This document shows, one piece after another, positions 52,264 through 62,600 of a stretch of DNA of 64,000 nucleotides. Numbering within the stretch: the stretch's first letter is position 1; each line of letters opens with the position of its first letter. Position numbers and translations under genes: made by a program. The stretch comes from Desulfotignum sp. (lineage in GTDB: Bacteria > Desulfobacterota > Desulfobacteria > Desulfobacterales > Desulfobacteraceae). The stretch covers positions 1 through 64,000 of the forward strand of contig JAABSA010000009.1 in the NCBI GenBank assembly GCA_011390635.1. Reading direction: 5' to 3'. The notes beneath the pieces are model-generated. The model did not search any database and had not been told where the DNA came from. It worked only from the letters and a program-made list of their open reading frames with translations.

Positions 52264-53135
52264 TGAACAAAAAAAAGAAACATACGGGTCTTGGCAGGGG
52301 AATTTCTGCACTTATTCCGGATTTCGACATGGATACCCCGAAAACCAAAGCTGATTTTTTCATGTGCCCGGTGGGGGATATCACCCCCAACCGGTATCAG
52401 CCCCGAACGGTTTTCAAAGAAGAAGAACTGATCCGTCTGCGGGATTCCATTGCCCAGCAGGGCGTGCTTCAGCCTTTGCTGGTGCGTAATGTCGACGGGG
52501 CCTATGAACTTGTTGCCGGCGAGCGGCGCCTGCGGGCGGCCAGGGCAGCCAACCAGACCCATGTGCCGGTGGTGGTAAAAGATCTGACCGATGAACAGGT
52601 TCTTGAGGTCTCCATCATTGAAAATATCCAGCGGGCGAATCTGAATGTACTGGAAGAAGCAGATGCCTATTTCAGGCTTATTGATGAATTTGGATACACC
52701 CAGGAAAAAGTGGCCCGGAAGATCGGTAAAAACCGTTCCACAATTGCCAATCTGCTCCGTTTGCGGGGGTTGCCGGATAAAATTAAACAAAGTCTGCTGG
52801 CTGATGAAATTTCCATGGGCCATGCCCGGGCTCTGTTGGGCGGGGGATCTGAAGAAAACCAGCTGTCTTTGTTTGATCAGGTGATCAACCGAAGTCTGTC
52901 TGTGCGGAAAACAGAACAGCTGGTGAACCAGTCCAAACTGACTGGTATAAAACCGGCCCAAACATTGTCGGTGCATGAGCAGGCGTTTCTGGAAAATACC
53001 TCCAGCCGGATTTCCCATCATATCCAGTCCCCGGTGAAGATACGCAAGAACGGGGAAAAGGGACGGATTGAAATCAATTTCACATCCCAAACTGAATTTT
53101 CCCGCCTGGTGGATCTGTTGAGCAATCTTTCATGA
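52260..53135 (+). CDS. parB: Chromosome-partitioning protein ParB
   Basis: A 291-residue CTP-dependent DNA clamp. GLGRGISALIP at the N-terminus is the ParA-stimulating peptide. NRYQPRTVF, then ELVAGERRLRAARAA (GERRxRA, CTP-binding), ENIQRANLNVLEEA, and the helix-turn-helix YTQEKVARKIGKNRSTIANLLRL. The C-terminal dimer domain ends at LLSNLS. Translationally coupled to parA. Confidence 0.92.
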   Translation: MMNKKKKHTGLGRGISALIPDFDMDTPKTKADFFMCPVGDITPNRYQPRTVFKEEELIRLRDSIAQQGVLQPLLVRNVDGAYELVAGERRLRAARAANQTHVPVVVKDLTDEQVLEVSIIENIQRANLNVLEEADAYFRLIDEFGYTQEKVARKIGKNRSTIANLLRLRGLPDKIKQSLLADEISMGHARALLGGGSEENQLSLFDQVINRSLSVRKTEQLVNQSKLTGIKPAQTLSVHEQAFLENTSSRISHHIQSPVKIRKNGEKGRIEINFTSQTEFSRLVDLLSNLS

Positions 53136-53148
53136 GAATTGCCGGTAC

Positions 53149-54861
53149 ATGAGAATTACCATTGCAAAAACCGCAGGCTTTTGCATGGGGGTCCGCCGGG
53201 CCGTAGATATGGTACTGGATGCCGCCAACCGGTCTGAGGTGCCGATTTTCACCTATGGCCCTTTGATTCACAATCCCCAGGTATTGCAAATGCTGGAAAC
53301 CCGCGGGATTTTCCGCATGGACACCATCCCTGATAAAGGGGAGGGCATTGTGCTGATACGGGCCCACGGGGTTCCACCGAAGGATGAAGATTCCCTGAAA
53401 AAAGCCGGGTTTACCGTTATCAATGCCACCTGTCCCCGGGTGGTGAGGGTTCAGGTGATTATCAACCGATATGCTGAAAACGGATATGCAACCATCATCA
53501 TCGGAGATAAAAACCATCCCGAGGTAACAGGACTTTTGGGATATGCCCGGGGCAACGGGCATGCGGTGACTGCCATGGACCAGCTGCAGGACCTGCCGGT
53601 TTTTGAAAATGCAGTGGTGGTCGCTCAGACAACCCAGAACACAGCCTTTTATGAGGAAATCAAGGCATGGTGTGCTGAACATCGGCCCCATTACAAACTC
53701 TTTGATACCATATGCGGGTCCACGGAAAGACGTCAGCAGGAGGTCAGACAGCTTGCCGAAACCCATGATGCCGTTATTGTGGTGGGGGGCAGACAAAGCG
53801 GCAATACACAACGCCTGGCCCAGGTGGCAGCCGAAACCCGCAACCGGGCCATCCACATCGAGGATGTGTCGGAAATCGATTTTAATGCGTTGGCCGACAC
53901 CAGGTCCATCGCCATTACTGCCGGGGCATCCACCCCCAACTGGATCATCACGGATACCTGTGCACGGGTTGCCCGGCATCTTCAGCATCAGCGCCCGCTT
54001 GCAGGCTTCATGGCCAGAACCCAGGATTTTTTACTCAACACCAACATTCTGCTTGCATTGGGAGCCGGCAGCCTGACCTATGCCTGCTCCGTGCTGCAAA
54101 AATTATCCCATACACTGGTGCATGCAGCCATTGCCATGCTGTATGTATTATCCATGCAGATACTCAATAATATCTTTGCTATTAAGTCAGATACCTACAA
54201 CCGTCCGGACAGGGCCGCATTTTATAAAAAACACCGCACATCCATGGCTGCACTGGCCCTGTTTTCAGGTGCGGCAGGGCTGTTTCTTGCATCTAAAACC
54301 GGGGTGATGTCATTTTTCATCCTCCTGGTGATGAGTCTGTTGGGTCTTGCCTATAATCTGAAGATTATTCCCGGGGGATTTTGTAAAAAACCTATCCGGC
54401 GGATTAAGGATATTCCCGGATCCAAAACCATTCTGATCACCATGGCATGGGGAATCGTTACCAGTATTCTGCCTTCTGTTGAAAATAACAGCCCTTTGGC
54501 ATGGATGGCTGTGGCGTTTGTCTTTTCCACGGGCCTGGTGTTTGCCCGTACGGCGTTTTTTGATATCCTGGCCATTCAGGGAGACCGTATTGCAGGCAGG
54601 GAAACCCTTCCCATCCTCCTGGGGGAGAAAAAAAGTTTTTTTCTGATCCGGTATATCCTGGTGTCCATTATCGTTCTGCTCGGCGGTGCCTGCCTGGCTG
54701 GTCTGTCATTTTTCAGTGCATTCGTGCTTGCGTTGATACCTGTTTTCATGCTTTTATTGATGAGTTCCTTTGAAGAAAAACGGCAGAAATCCGGAGTACA
54801 GGTTGAAATTCTAATTGAATCTTCATTTCTTCTGACCGGGATGCTGGCAGCATTGATCTGA
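53149..54861 (+). CDS. ispH: IspH-UbiA fusion protein
   Basis: A 570-residue protein. Residues 1 to about 285 are IspH, the iron-sulfur reductase making IPP and DMAPP from HMBPP; three cluster cysteines appear in GFCMGV, NATCPRV and TICGST. Residues about 290-570 are a UbiA-like membrane prenyltransferase with about eight helices. Its second acidic motif is intact (FFDILAIQGDRIAGRETLP), but the first reads NNIFAIKSD, with two aspartates of NDxxDxxxD replaced. The fusion would link isoprenoid precursor supply to a membrane prenyl transfer (quinone or similar). It starts 13 bp after parB and ends 17 bp before the FapA gene. Confidence 0.85.
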   Translation: MRITIAKTAGFCMGVRRAVDMVLDAANRSEVPIFTYGPLIHNPQVLQMLETRGIFRMDTIPDKGEGIVLIRAHGVPPKDEDSLKKAGFTVINATCPRVVRVQVIINRYAENGYATIIIGDKNHPEVTGLLGYARGNGHAVTAMDQLQDLPVFENAVVVAQTTQNTAFYEEIKAWCAEHRPHYKLFDTICGSTERRQQEVRQLAETHDAVIVVGGRQSGNTQRLAQVAAETRNRAIHIEDVSEIDFNALADTRSIAITAGASTPNWIITDTCARVARHLQHQRPLAGFMARTQDFLLNTNILLALGAGSLTYACSVLQKLSHTLVHAAIAMLYVLSMQILNNIFAIKSDTYNRPDRAAFYKKHRTSMAALALFSGAAGLFLASKTGVMSFFILLVMSLLGLAYNLKIIPGGFCKKPIRRIKDIPGSKTILITMAWGIVTSILPSVENNSPLAWMAVAFVFSTGLVFARTAFFDILAIQGDRIAGRETLPILLGEKKSFFLIRYILVSIIVLLGGACLAGLSFFSAFVLALIPVFMLLLMSSFEEKRQKSGVQVEILIESSFLLTGMLAALI

Positions 54862-54878
54862 CATAAAGGGAAAAAACC

Positions 54879-57023
54879 ATGACAAAAGAATCTGATCTTC
54901 ATCCGGTATCTCCCATGATCGGGTTGCTGGCTGTGAAAAATAAATTGATTACGCAGGCAGAGCTTGAAAAAGGACTGGACCAGTGCAAGGAATCCGATGA
55001 TGTGGCTGACTGTCTGAAACAATACCTGCTTTCCTGTGAATTGGTATCAGCCCAGAATATCCAGCGTCTGTCCCTGGCTGCCAGGGCCCTTGACATACGG
55101 AAAAAAGAATTTCGGTTTGGTGCCATTGCCGTTCAAAAGCAAATTATTAACCAGGGGGTGCTGCAACTGGTCCTGGAAGAGCAGGAATCAGATATGAAAA
55201 ATGGTGTCAAGCCCCGTCTCATCGGGGATATGCTGGTGGAATCCTGCATGATGACCGAACGGCAGCGGGATTATATTTTGAAAATGCAAAACCGGAGACA
55301 CCGGCCGCAAAAGCCGGCCGAAACGGTGTCAGATACCATCGCTTCCAGCAAGGCCTCAACGGATCAACCCCTGTCCGGCCAGGACCAGCAAGAACCGGTC
55401 ACTGAAAAACACAGCCCGCCTGCCATGATGGAACCCGAAGTTTTGGATAATGGTATCCGTCTGCAGTTGGCAGGGGATTATATGGGGGCTTTTTTGACAA
55501 AAACCGCAGATTTCAATCCGGATGTGACGGTTTCCGATATCAGGGATGCCCTTGCTGAAAAAGGGATCGTATCCGGTATCGTTTCTGATGAAATGATGAA
55601 CGGGTTTATCCAGTCCAGCGGATTTAAAACCAAGGCTTTCCGGGTAGCCAAAGGCATTCGTCCCATACAGGGAAAAGATGCAAGCGTTTCCTTTTTTTTT
55701 AATACTGACTACCTTGGTGCCGGCGGGCTGGATGCTGATGGTAATATTGATTTCAAGCAGCGGGGAAGTGTTCCCCATGTCCAGGCAGGGACCGTTCTTG
55801 CGGAAAAAATACCCATGGTGGAATCCAGGCCGGGGCACAATATTTTTGGCGATAATATTGAGGCGGCGTCCGGCAATGATATTCCGCTGCGTTTTGGTAA
55901 TGGGGTTAAATTGTCTGAAGACGGGTTGAAGGTCCTTGCAGATGTTACCGGATTTCCCAAATTTTCCCTGTCCGGGGTAATTTTTGTTCACGAGGAATAC
56001 ATAACAGAGGGGGATGTGGACTATGAAACCGGTCATATCGAATATGCCGGCAATGTCAAAGTGAGCGGGTGTATCAAAGCCGGGTTCCGGGTAAAGGGAA
56101 ATGATATTACCTGTGTGGAACTGGATGGCGGTATTGTAACGGCAGACGGCAATGTTACCGTCACAGGCGGTATCAATGAAGCAACAATCTATGCCAAAGG
56201 GAATGTCACTGCTAAATTCATTCATAAATCCGAGATCATCTGCATGGGCAATGTCCATGTCACCAAGGAGATCGTGGATGCTGCCATTGAATGTTCCGGT
56301 GCGTGCATCATTGAGAGCGGCAAACTCATCTCCTCTCACATAAGCGCCAAGATGGGCATGACAGCCCGGGATATAGGAACCCAGACCGCGGCAGCCTGTG
56401 TGGTACAAGTGGGACAGGATGCATTTTATGAAAAGGAAATAAAAAATATCCAGAACAGAATCACGCAGTTGAAAGAGAAGATTGCGGCCCAGGAAGAAAA
56501 AAAGATCCGGTTAAAGGAACAGAATATAGAACTGCAGAAGCATATCACAAAACTGGCCCATATTCAGGACCGGTCCCAGCTGGATATGGACAGACTCAAT
56601 AAGGAAATGAATGATCTGCAATCCCGCCCAGATCAACCAGATGCCATAGCGGAACTCCGACAGCAGATTGAACAGCTTCATACGACTGCAAAGAACGCTG
56701 AAAAACAGCTTGATCAGAGTTTTGATAAGTCTGAAGCCATTGAATCATCCATTGACGGCATTGAAAAGCAGTGTAAAATTCTTGATGACCATCTGCTGGA
56801 TGTGCTGGAGGAAAAAAAGAACCTGACCCGGTGGTCCACGGAAAATCCGGGAAATCCTGTGGTCAAGGTTGATGGCAGCATCCAGCCCGGGACCATTATC
56901 AAGGGAAAGCAAAGTGATATGGTGGTCAGGGAGCTGGCCCGCCGTGTAAAGATCATGGAAGTCCTCAAGGCGGGCAGTGATGAGGCCCATCAAATCTATG
57001 AATTGCAGGTAACAAACACTTAG
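54879..57023 (+). CDS. FapA/DUF342 polymer-forming-like protein
   Basis: A 714-residue protein. An N-terminal helical part (about 1-140, with NKLITQAELEKGL and MTERQRDYILKMQ repeats, like PilZ/type IV pilus-adjacent adaptor domains), then the DUF342 (FapA) core, about 180-480, with the beta-helix repeat EEYITEGDVDYETGHIEYAG, NVKVSGCIKAGFRVKGNDI. A coiled coil (about 500-620) follows. The family is cytoplasmic and of uncertain role, perhaps in cell polarity or envelope regulation. It is the last gene of the parAB operon; AAAGGG precedes the ATG. Confidence 0.75.
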   Translation: MTKESDLHPVSPMIGLLAVKNKLITQAELEKGLDQCKESDDVADCLKQYLLSCELVSAQNIQRLSLAARALDIRKKEFRFGAIAVQKQIINQGVLQLVLEEQESDMKNGVKPRLIGDMLVESCMMTERQRDYILKMQNRRHRPQKPAETVSDTIASSKASTDQPLSGQDQQEPVTEKHSPPAMMEPEVLDNGIRLQLAGDYMGAFLTKTADFNPDVTVSDIRDALAEKGIVSGIVSDEMMNGFIQSSGFKTKAFRVAKGIRPIQGKDASVSFFFNTDYLGAGGLDADGNIDFKQRGSVPHVQAGTVLAEKIPMVESRPGHNIFGDNIEAASGNDIPLRFGNGVKLSEDGLKVLADVTGFPKFSLSGVIFVHEEYITEGDVDYETGHIEYAGNVKVSGCIKAGFRVKGNDITCVELDGGIVTADGNVTVTGGINEATIYAKGNVTAKFIHKSEIICMGNVHVTKEIVDAAIECSGACIIESGKLISSHISAKMGMTARDIGTQTAAACVVQVGQDAFYEKEIKNIQNRITQLKEKIAAQEEKKIRLKEQNIELQKHITKLAHIQDRSQLDMDRLNKEMNDLQSRPDQPDAIAELRQQIEQLHTTAKNAEKQLDQSFDKSEAIESSIDGIEKQCKILDDHLLDVLEEKKNLTRWSTENPGNPVVKVDGSIQPGTIIKGKQSDMVVRELARRVKIMEVLKAGSDEAHQIYELQVTNT

Positions 57024-57035
57024 AACCAATACCGG

Positions 57036-57917
57036 TCAGGACAGCAGCCGCTCAATTTTCTTGTCTTTTTCCTGCCATAACTGGTTGAGCCACTGGCAGA
57101 ACCTGTCCCTGAAGTCCGGATCATTGAAATAATCTCCTTTCAGCTGCCATCCCACATCCAATACATGGAAATCCACGATTATTTTCCGGGTTCCGCCGGA
57201 AATAAACGACCAGAAGCTGGGTACCCGGCCGGGATACACGATGGTGACATCAATGATCTTGTTCAGATATTCGCCCATGGAACCCAGCACAAAGGCAATG
57301 CCGCCGGCTTTGGGGGTCAGCAGATGGGAAAAGGATGAATTTCGGGCTTTTTGCGGGGTGTACCTGGTACCTTCCACAAAATTCATGATGGAAACCGGAA
57401 TATATTTGAATTTTTGACAGGCCTTTTTTGTACTTGCCAGGTCTTTGCCCTTGAGGTGGGGATGTCTGACCAGAAAATCTTTGGGATACCGTTTCATAAA
57501 GGGAAAGTCCAGGGCCCACCAGGCAAGTCCTAAAAACGGGACCCAGATCAGTTCTTTTTTTAAAAAAAACTTGAGCATGGGAATCTTTTTGTTCAATGTT
57601 TTCTGGAGTACCAGGATATCCACCCAGGACTGGTGGTTGGATAAAACCAGGTACCATTCTTTGGGATTGAGCTGTTCAAGTCCCCGGATATCCCAGTCAA
57701 TGCGGCAGAACAGGTCCGTGGTCAAGGAGTTGATGTGAATCCACAGGCCGGCAATGGCCACAAGCATTCTGTCCAGGACCACCACCGCCGGCTGAAAGGG
57801 AAGGATAAACTTGAACAGGGATAACAGAATCAGCGGCACCGTGAGAACAATGGTGTTGATGAGGTAAATCATAAAGGACAATACCCCTTTGAGGGGAGGG
57901 GGCAGAAAAGAAAACAT
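57036..57917 (-). CDS. 1-acylglycerol-3-phosphate acyltransferase family protein
   Basis: A 293-residue membrane acyltransferase of the PlsC superfamily. Block I is NHQSWVD (HX4D), block III FVEGTR, and block IV is the VTIVYPG segment. A membrane segment lies at residues about 15-45. The text is closest to the YihG/acyltransferase type that acylates lysophosphatidate with fatty acyl-CoA or acyl-ACP. It follows the sigma-54 activator by 8 bp and is probably co-transcribed, near the lipid synthase gene at 59635, which suggests a shared lipid pathway. Confidence 0.8.
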   Translation of the reverse strand: MFSFLPPPLKGVLSFMIYLINTIVLTVPLILLSLFKFILPFQPAVVVLDRMLVAIAGLWIHINSLTTDLFCRIDWDIRGLEQLNPKEWYLVLSNHQSWVDILVLQKTLNKKIPMLKFFLKKELIWVPFLGLAWWALDFPFMKRYPKDFLVRHPHLKGKDLASTKKACQKFKYIPVSIMNFVEGTRYTPQKARNSSFSHLLTPKAGGIAFVLGSMGEYLNKIIDVTIVYPGRVPSFWSFISGGTRKIIVDFHVLDVGWQLKGDYFNDPDFRDRFCQWLNQLWQEKDKKIERLLS

Positions 57918-57925
57918 GGGCCTCC

Positions 57926-59404
57926 TTAGGTGTTTTGGCGGTTCATGATATATTTTTTCACAGTACGTCTGTCCAGGCCGGTCTTCTGGGCCACTTTTTC
58001 ATAGGTGCCGAGGCTGTCGTACAAAAGGGTGCAGTATCCGGACAGCAGATCGGCAACCGGCAAATCCTGTGACCGTATCCCCTGGCACAGAAAATGTGAC
58101 AGAGATGGATCGGCTTGTTCCTGTTTGCCCAGATAGTCCCTCCTGAGCAGCACGCTTCTGACGCATTGCTCAAGTTCTCTGACATTTCCCGGCCAGCTAT
58201 AATGGTTTCCCAGGCGGCGGTCAATAATTCTTTTGACTTTGGCAATAATTTTTTGGGAACTGAGGCCGGTCATGCGGTGAATGGTGAAATCCAGCAGGCC
58301 GTCCAATTCTGACGGATCCTGCTGGATCCGGGTGCGCAGGGGCGGCACATCGATGATGTCCGAGCAGAGCCGGTAATAAAAATCTTCTCTGAAGATCTTT
58401 CCGCCCATGATATCCTTGCGGGGCCGGTTGGTGGCGGCAATGACCCGGCCATTGAAACGGGATGTGCCATGGGCCCCCACCGGGGTAAAGGTTCTTTCCT
58501 GCAGCACCCGCAGCAGTTTTACCTGGATATGGCCGGGGATTTCCCCGATTTCATCCAGCAGAATCGCCCCATGGGGACTGCACCGGTCCAGCACCCCCTG
58601 GTAATCCTCCACAGCTCCGGTAAACGCCCCTTTGGTGTGGCCGAACAGTTCAGATTCCAAAAGGGTTTCCGGATACTGGGACAGGTTCAGGGAAGAAAAT
58701 GTCCGGGTAAAGCTTTCAAAAAAACAGCCGCGTTTCTCATCAAAGGGAATAAACCCGCTCATGCCGATGGCTTTGGCGGCAGTTCCTTTGCCCGTGCCGG
58801 TTTCTCCTAAAAGCAGGGTGGAAAAATCCTCCATTTTGTTCCACAGATGCTGGTCATACAGTCCGATATTATAGGTGAACACATTGTACCAGAGGTGTTT
58901 TTTGAATGTTTTCATGCATTGGCTGCTTCCAACCAGGGTTTTGGAGATAAAGTAAAACGCCCGGCGCAGCTGGAAAGACAGGGCAAAATAATGGAAAAAG
59001 GTCTCAGGGGAAAATCCCTTTTCCATTGCCATCTGCCGGGCATCTTCCACAAAAGGTACGGGCACGGAATCATCCCGGGCCACAATCTGGTCCTGGATCA
59101 ACTGGTCGAACCGGTCCCGGAATTTATGGAAAATATCAAACAGATACACCACCCGCAGTATTTCCCGGTCTTCACCGGTGTAATGGTTGATGTTCTCCCT
59201 GTTCTGCCGTGTCAGTCTGCGCAGCTGCCGGTCTACTTCAAAAACGCACATATCCTTGCTTTCCCTGCGGGTCGCAGAGGGAAACAACCCGGCTATTTTC
59301 TGGTCCAGGCGTTCTCGTAACTTGCTGAAGGGATTGGCAAATGCCGCGTTGTAAACGGTTTTAAAAAAATGGCGCTCTTGTTGTGTCAATACCGCTTTTT
59401 TCAT
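57926..59404 (-). CDS. Sigma-54-dependent transcriptional activator
   Basis: A 492-residue regulator. Residues 1 to about 185 are an unassigned helical sensor domain with no receiver or GAF signature. The AAA+ domain (about 190-430) has the P-loop GETGTGKG, the sigma-54 loop GAFTGA, AILLDEIGE (Walker B) and the arginine-finger block FREDFYYRL. The Fis-type helix-turn-helix is at the end (YEKVAQKTGLDRRTVKKYI). Divergent from the megasynthase, with a candidate sigma-54 promoter between them. The ATG at 59404 has GGAG; an earlier start at 59443 is possible. Confidence 0.85.
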   Translation of the reverse strand: MKKAVLTQQERHFFKTVYNAAFANPFSKLRERLDQKIAGLFPSATRRESKDMCVFEVDRQLRRLTRQNRENINHYTGEDREILRVVYLFDIFHKFRDRFDQLIQDQIVARDDSVPVPFVEDARQMAMEKGFSPETFFHYFALSFQLRRAFYFISKTLVGSSQCMKTFKKHLWYNVFTYNIGLYDQHLWNKMEDFSTLLLGETGTGKGTAAKAIGMSGFIPFDEKRGCFFESFTRTFSSLNLSQYPETLLESELFGHTKGAFTGAVEDYQGVLDRCSPHGAILLDEIGEIPGHIQVKLLRVLQERTFTPVGAHGTSRFNGRVIAATNRPRKDIMGGKIFREDFYYRLCSDIIDVPPLRTRIQQDPSELDGLLDFTIHRMTGLSSQKIIAKVKRIIDRRLGNHYSWPGNVRELEQCVRSVLLRRDYLGKQEQADPSLSHFLCQGIRSQDLPVADLLSGYCTLLYDSLGTYEKVAQKTGLDRRTVKKYIMNRQNT

Positions 59405-59520
59405 GATCAGCTCCATGGCAGGGTAATGGGCATTTTTGTACAAGCACTGTTCAAAAAATGCAATAAAAATATAACAACCATGGCGGATTCATTGCGGGGT
59501 AAAATATAAAAAACCATAAA

Positions 59521-59564
59521 ATCAACTAGTTGATACCGGAAGATCCTGTGGCATGATTCTTGAT
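59521..59564 (+). promoter_or_regulatory. Sigma-54 promoter and palindromic activator site
   Basis: A perfect 14-bp palindrome ATCAACTAGTTGAT (59521-59534) precedes TGGCATG-ATTC-TTGAT (59549-59564). This matches the -24/-12 consensus with GG and TG at the right spacing; only the final C of the -12 GC is replaced by A. The start codon is about 70 bp downstream. The neighbouring activator is the natural candidate to bind the palindrome. Confidence 0.6.
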
Positions 59565-59634
59565 ATGGTTATCAGGGATACGCTTTTTTTACACCAAATT
59601 TCGTAAAACCAAGATCCCGAAATGGAGATGCACC

Positions 59635-62600
59635 ATGATAACAAGAATATTACAGGCCAGACTGCCGTTGATGATTTATACCCCGGTCAAGGTGTTTGAC
59701 ATTCAATATTGTAACGCCATCTATGCAGCAGGAGCCCTGCCGGTATTTGACACCGAATTTTTAACCAGGGATGATATTTTACAGAAAACGGTATTATTGT
59801 CCAAAGAAAACATCAGTTTTGGTCTGCGGTTTGCCCGTGCGGATCATGAGCTGCTGGCGGCATTGGAAAAAGAGCAGATATCCAATCTGGATGTGCTGGT
59901 GCTGCCGGTATCAAAAACCAGTGACGTGCCCTTGAAAATACCTATGGGAGATACAAAGCTGCTGCTGGAAATCAAGGATATCGGTCTTACAGATATGATT
60001 GCCAAAGCCGACCCCCATGCTCTGGTTCTGAAAGGCAATGAAGCTGCCGGCCAGGTGTCGAAATATTCTTCTTTTATTCTCCTGCAGTGGTATTTGAAAA
60101 ACCAGGACCGGCCGGTGTTCATCCATGGCGGGGTAGGCCGGTACACGGGTGCCGGCATGCTTGCGGCAGGGGCATCGGGTTTTGTCATGGATACCCAGGT
60201 GCTGCTGGCCAATGAAGCACCGGTATCACCGGCTTTTAAGAATCTGCTGGCCATGGTTGAAGAAGGTGATTCCACAGAGATCAGCATCCAGGACAAGCAG
60301 GTATTCCGGGTGTTTGCAAAACTGGGCACCAAAATTGTCAAAGAATTGAAACAGCAGGCTGTTCTGCTGGGGGCCGGCGATGATGGCGAACAAAAACTGT
60401 ATGAGCGCATATCCAGTGAAATTGTTGCCCTGGACAACCCGGATGCACCATTTGTGCAATCGCTCTTTTACATGGGTCAGGACGGGCTGTTTGCCAGAAA
60501 TTTTGTACAAAATTCCCATACATTATCTGAAATCATCCATGAATTTTTCACCACCATCGGCAAAAATCTGGACCATGTGGATCAGTTTGACCCGGTGACG
60601 GAACATTCCGCCTTTGCCCGGAATCAGAATACCCGCCTGCCCCTGATCCAGGGACCCATGGCCAATATTTCGGACAACCCTGATTTTGCCGCACAGGTGC
60701 TGGAAGCCGGGGCCCTGCCTTTTTTTGCCGTGGGGTCTCTGCCGGCATCTTTAGCGGATGACATGCTGTCCAGAGGCCATGCAAAAGTGCCCAACTGCGG
60801 GGCCGGCCTGGTGGGGATAGAAGCCTTTAATCCCATGGTGCACAAGCATCTGGACATGGTCAAAAAATACAAGATTCCCTATGCCCTGTTTGCCGGAGGG
60901 ATTCCTTCCCAGGTACGGGATCTGGAAGCAGCCGGCACCAGAACCTATCTGCACACCCCGTCGGTTCCCATGATGGAGAATGCCATAAAAAGCGGGTGTG
61001 TCCGGTTTATTTTTGAAGGGGGAGAAGCAGGGGGCCATGTGGGATTTTTGTCCTCTCTGGTGCTCTGGGAAGCAGCCATTGAAAGGCTGGTTGCCAAAAA
61101 CCAGGATCTGTCCAAACTGTCACTGGTGTTTGCAGGTGGGATTTCCACCTGTTTTGCTTCGTTTTTTATTTCCGGTATGACCTCGTTTCTGGCGGCCAAA
61201 GGGGCGTGTATCGGCATGCAGGTGGGAACCGCTTATCTGTTTTCCAAAGAGATCGTGGACACCAAAAGTGTCACAAAACAATACCAGGATATCATCATTG
61301 AAAAAGATGAAACCGTGGTCATCGGCAAGAGCCTGGGACTGGCATCCCGCACCGCACCCACAGAATTTGCCAAAATGATGAAAGAACTGGAAGACTCCAT
61401 GATCCGGGAAAATGTCAGCCTGGATGAACGCAAACGGGCCTTTGAAAAGAAAAATATCGGGTCTCTGCTTATCGGTGCCAAAGGGTTTTTACCCGATTTC
61501 AAACGGCCGGGAAAAGAACATTATATCTGGTTCAAGGATGAAGAACACCGGGAAAAAGGCAATTTTCTGGTGGGAGACAGCCTGGCTTTTTTCAAAACCA
61601 ACGTCACCATAAAAGAGATTCATGATACCTATTTCACAGCAAAATCCCGGCTGTTTCACCACCTGAACCAGCTGGAGATCTTTTCAAGTTCCCAAAATAA
61701 AATCCAGGATGAAATTGCCGTGGTGGGCATGGGGTGTACCCTGCCGGATGCAGATACGCCTGAGGCTTTCTGGGAAAATATTTTACACAAACGCTATTCC
61801 ATAAAACAGATGCCCGATGACCGGTTCGACCATGCACTGTATTACAGTCCGGACCGGAATGCGGAAGACAAAACCTATACCACCCTGGCAGGTTTTGTGG
61901 ATCATTTTGCATTTGATTTCGAGCGGTTCGGATATGCGCCTGACAAGGCAAAACGGTTGTCACGCAGCCAGCAGATGGTGTTGACAACTGCATACAAGGC
62001 GGTTGAAAGTGCAGCCCTTCTGGATGAAAACGATCATTTGATCTGTGAAGATCCCCAGAAAACCGCTGTTGTGATCGCCACATGCCTGTCCAATGAACTG
62101 GGCAACACCCTTCAGCTCAAATACTGGTTTCCCCAGCTGGTGTCCATGATGGAAAAAACCCCGGCCTATGCAGCCCTGTCGGAAGAAGACAGACAGCACA
62201 TCCGCCAGGCACTTCAGGATGGCCTGGAAGGGGAGAACAAGGGATACGACCCGGTCCACGGCATGCTGTTGAACATTGAAGCCTCCCGAATTGCAAGACA
62301 TTTGGGGGTTCGCGGGGCCAATTATGTGGTGGATGCCGCCTGTGCCTCCTCTGTGACCGCCGTGGATGCTGCAGTGGGAGAACTGCTGTCCGGGGAGCAT
62401 GACCAGGTGATAGTGGGCGGGGTGAACACCCATCTGGCACCGGAATCTTTTATCGGATTCGCCAAAATGGGCACCCTGTCTGCAAAAGGATCATATCCAT
62501 TTGACCAGCGGGCTGACGGATTTGTCCTGGGAGAAGGATCTGTGGTATTTGTGCTCAAGCGCATGAAAGATGCCATCCGGGACAAGAACAAGATATTTGG

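Noticed and set aside
51505-53135. Nearby origin of replication implied by parAB
   Set aside because: No parS-like palindrome, DnaA boxes, dnaA or gidAB genes are in view, so no origin is claimed.
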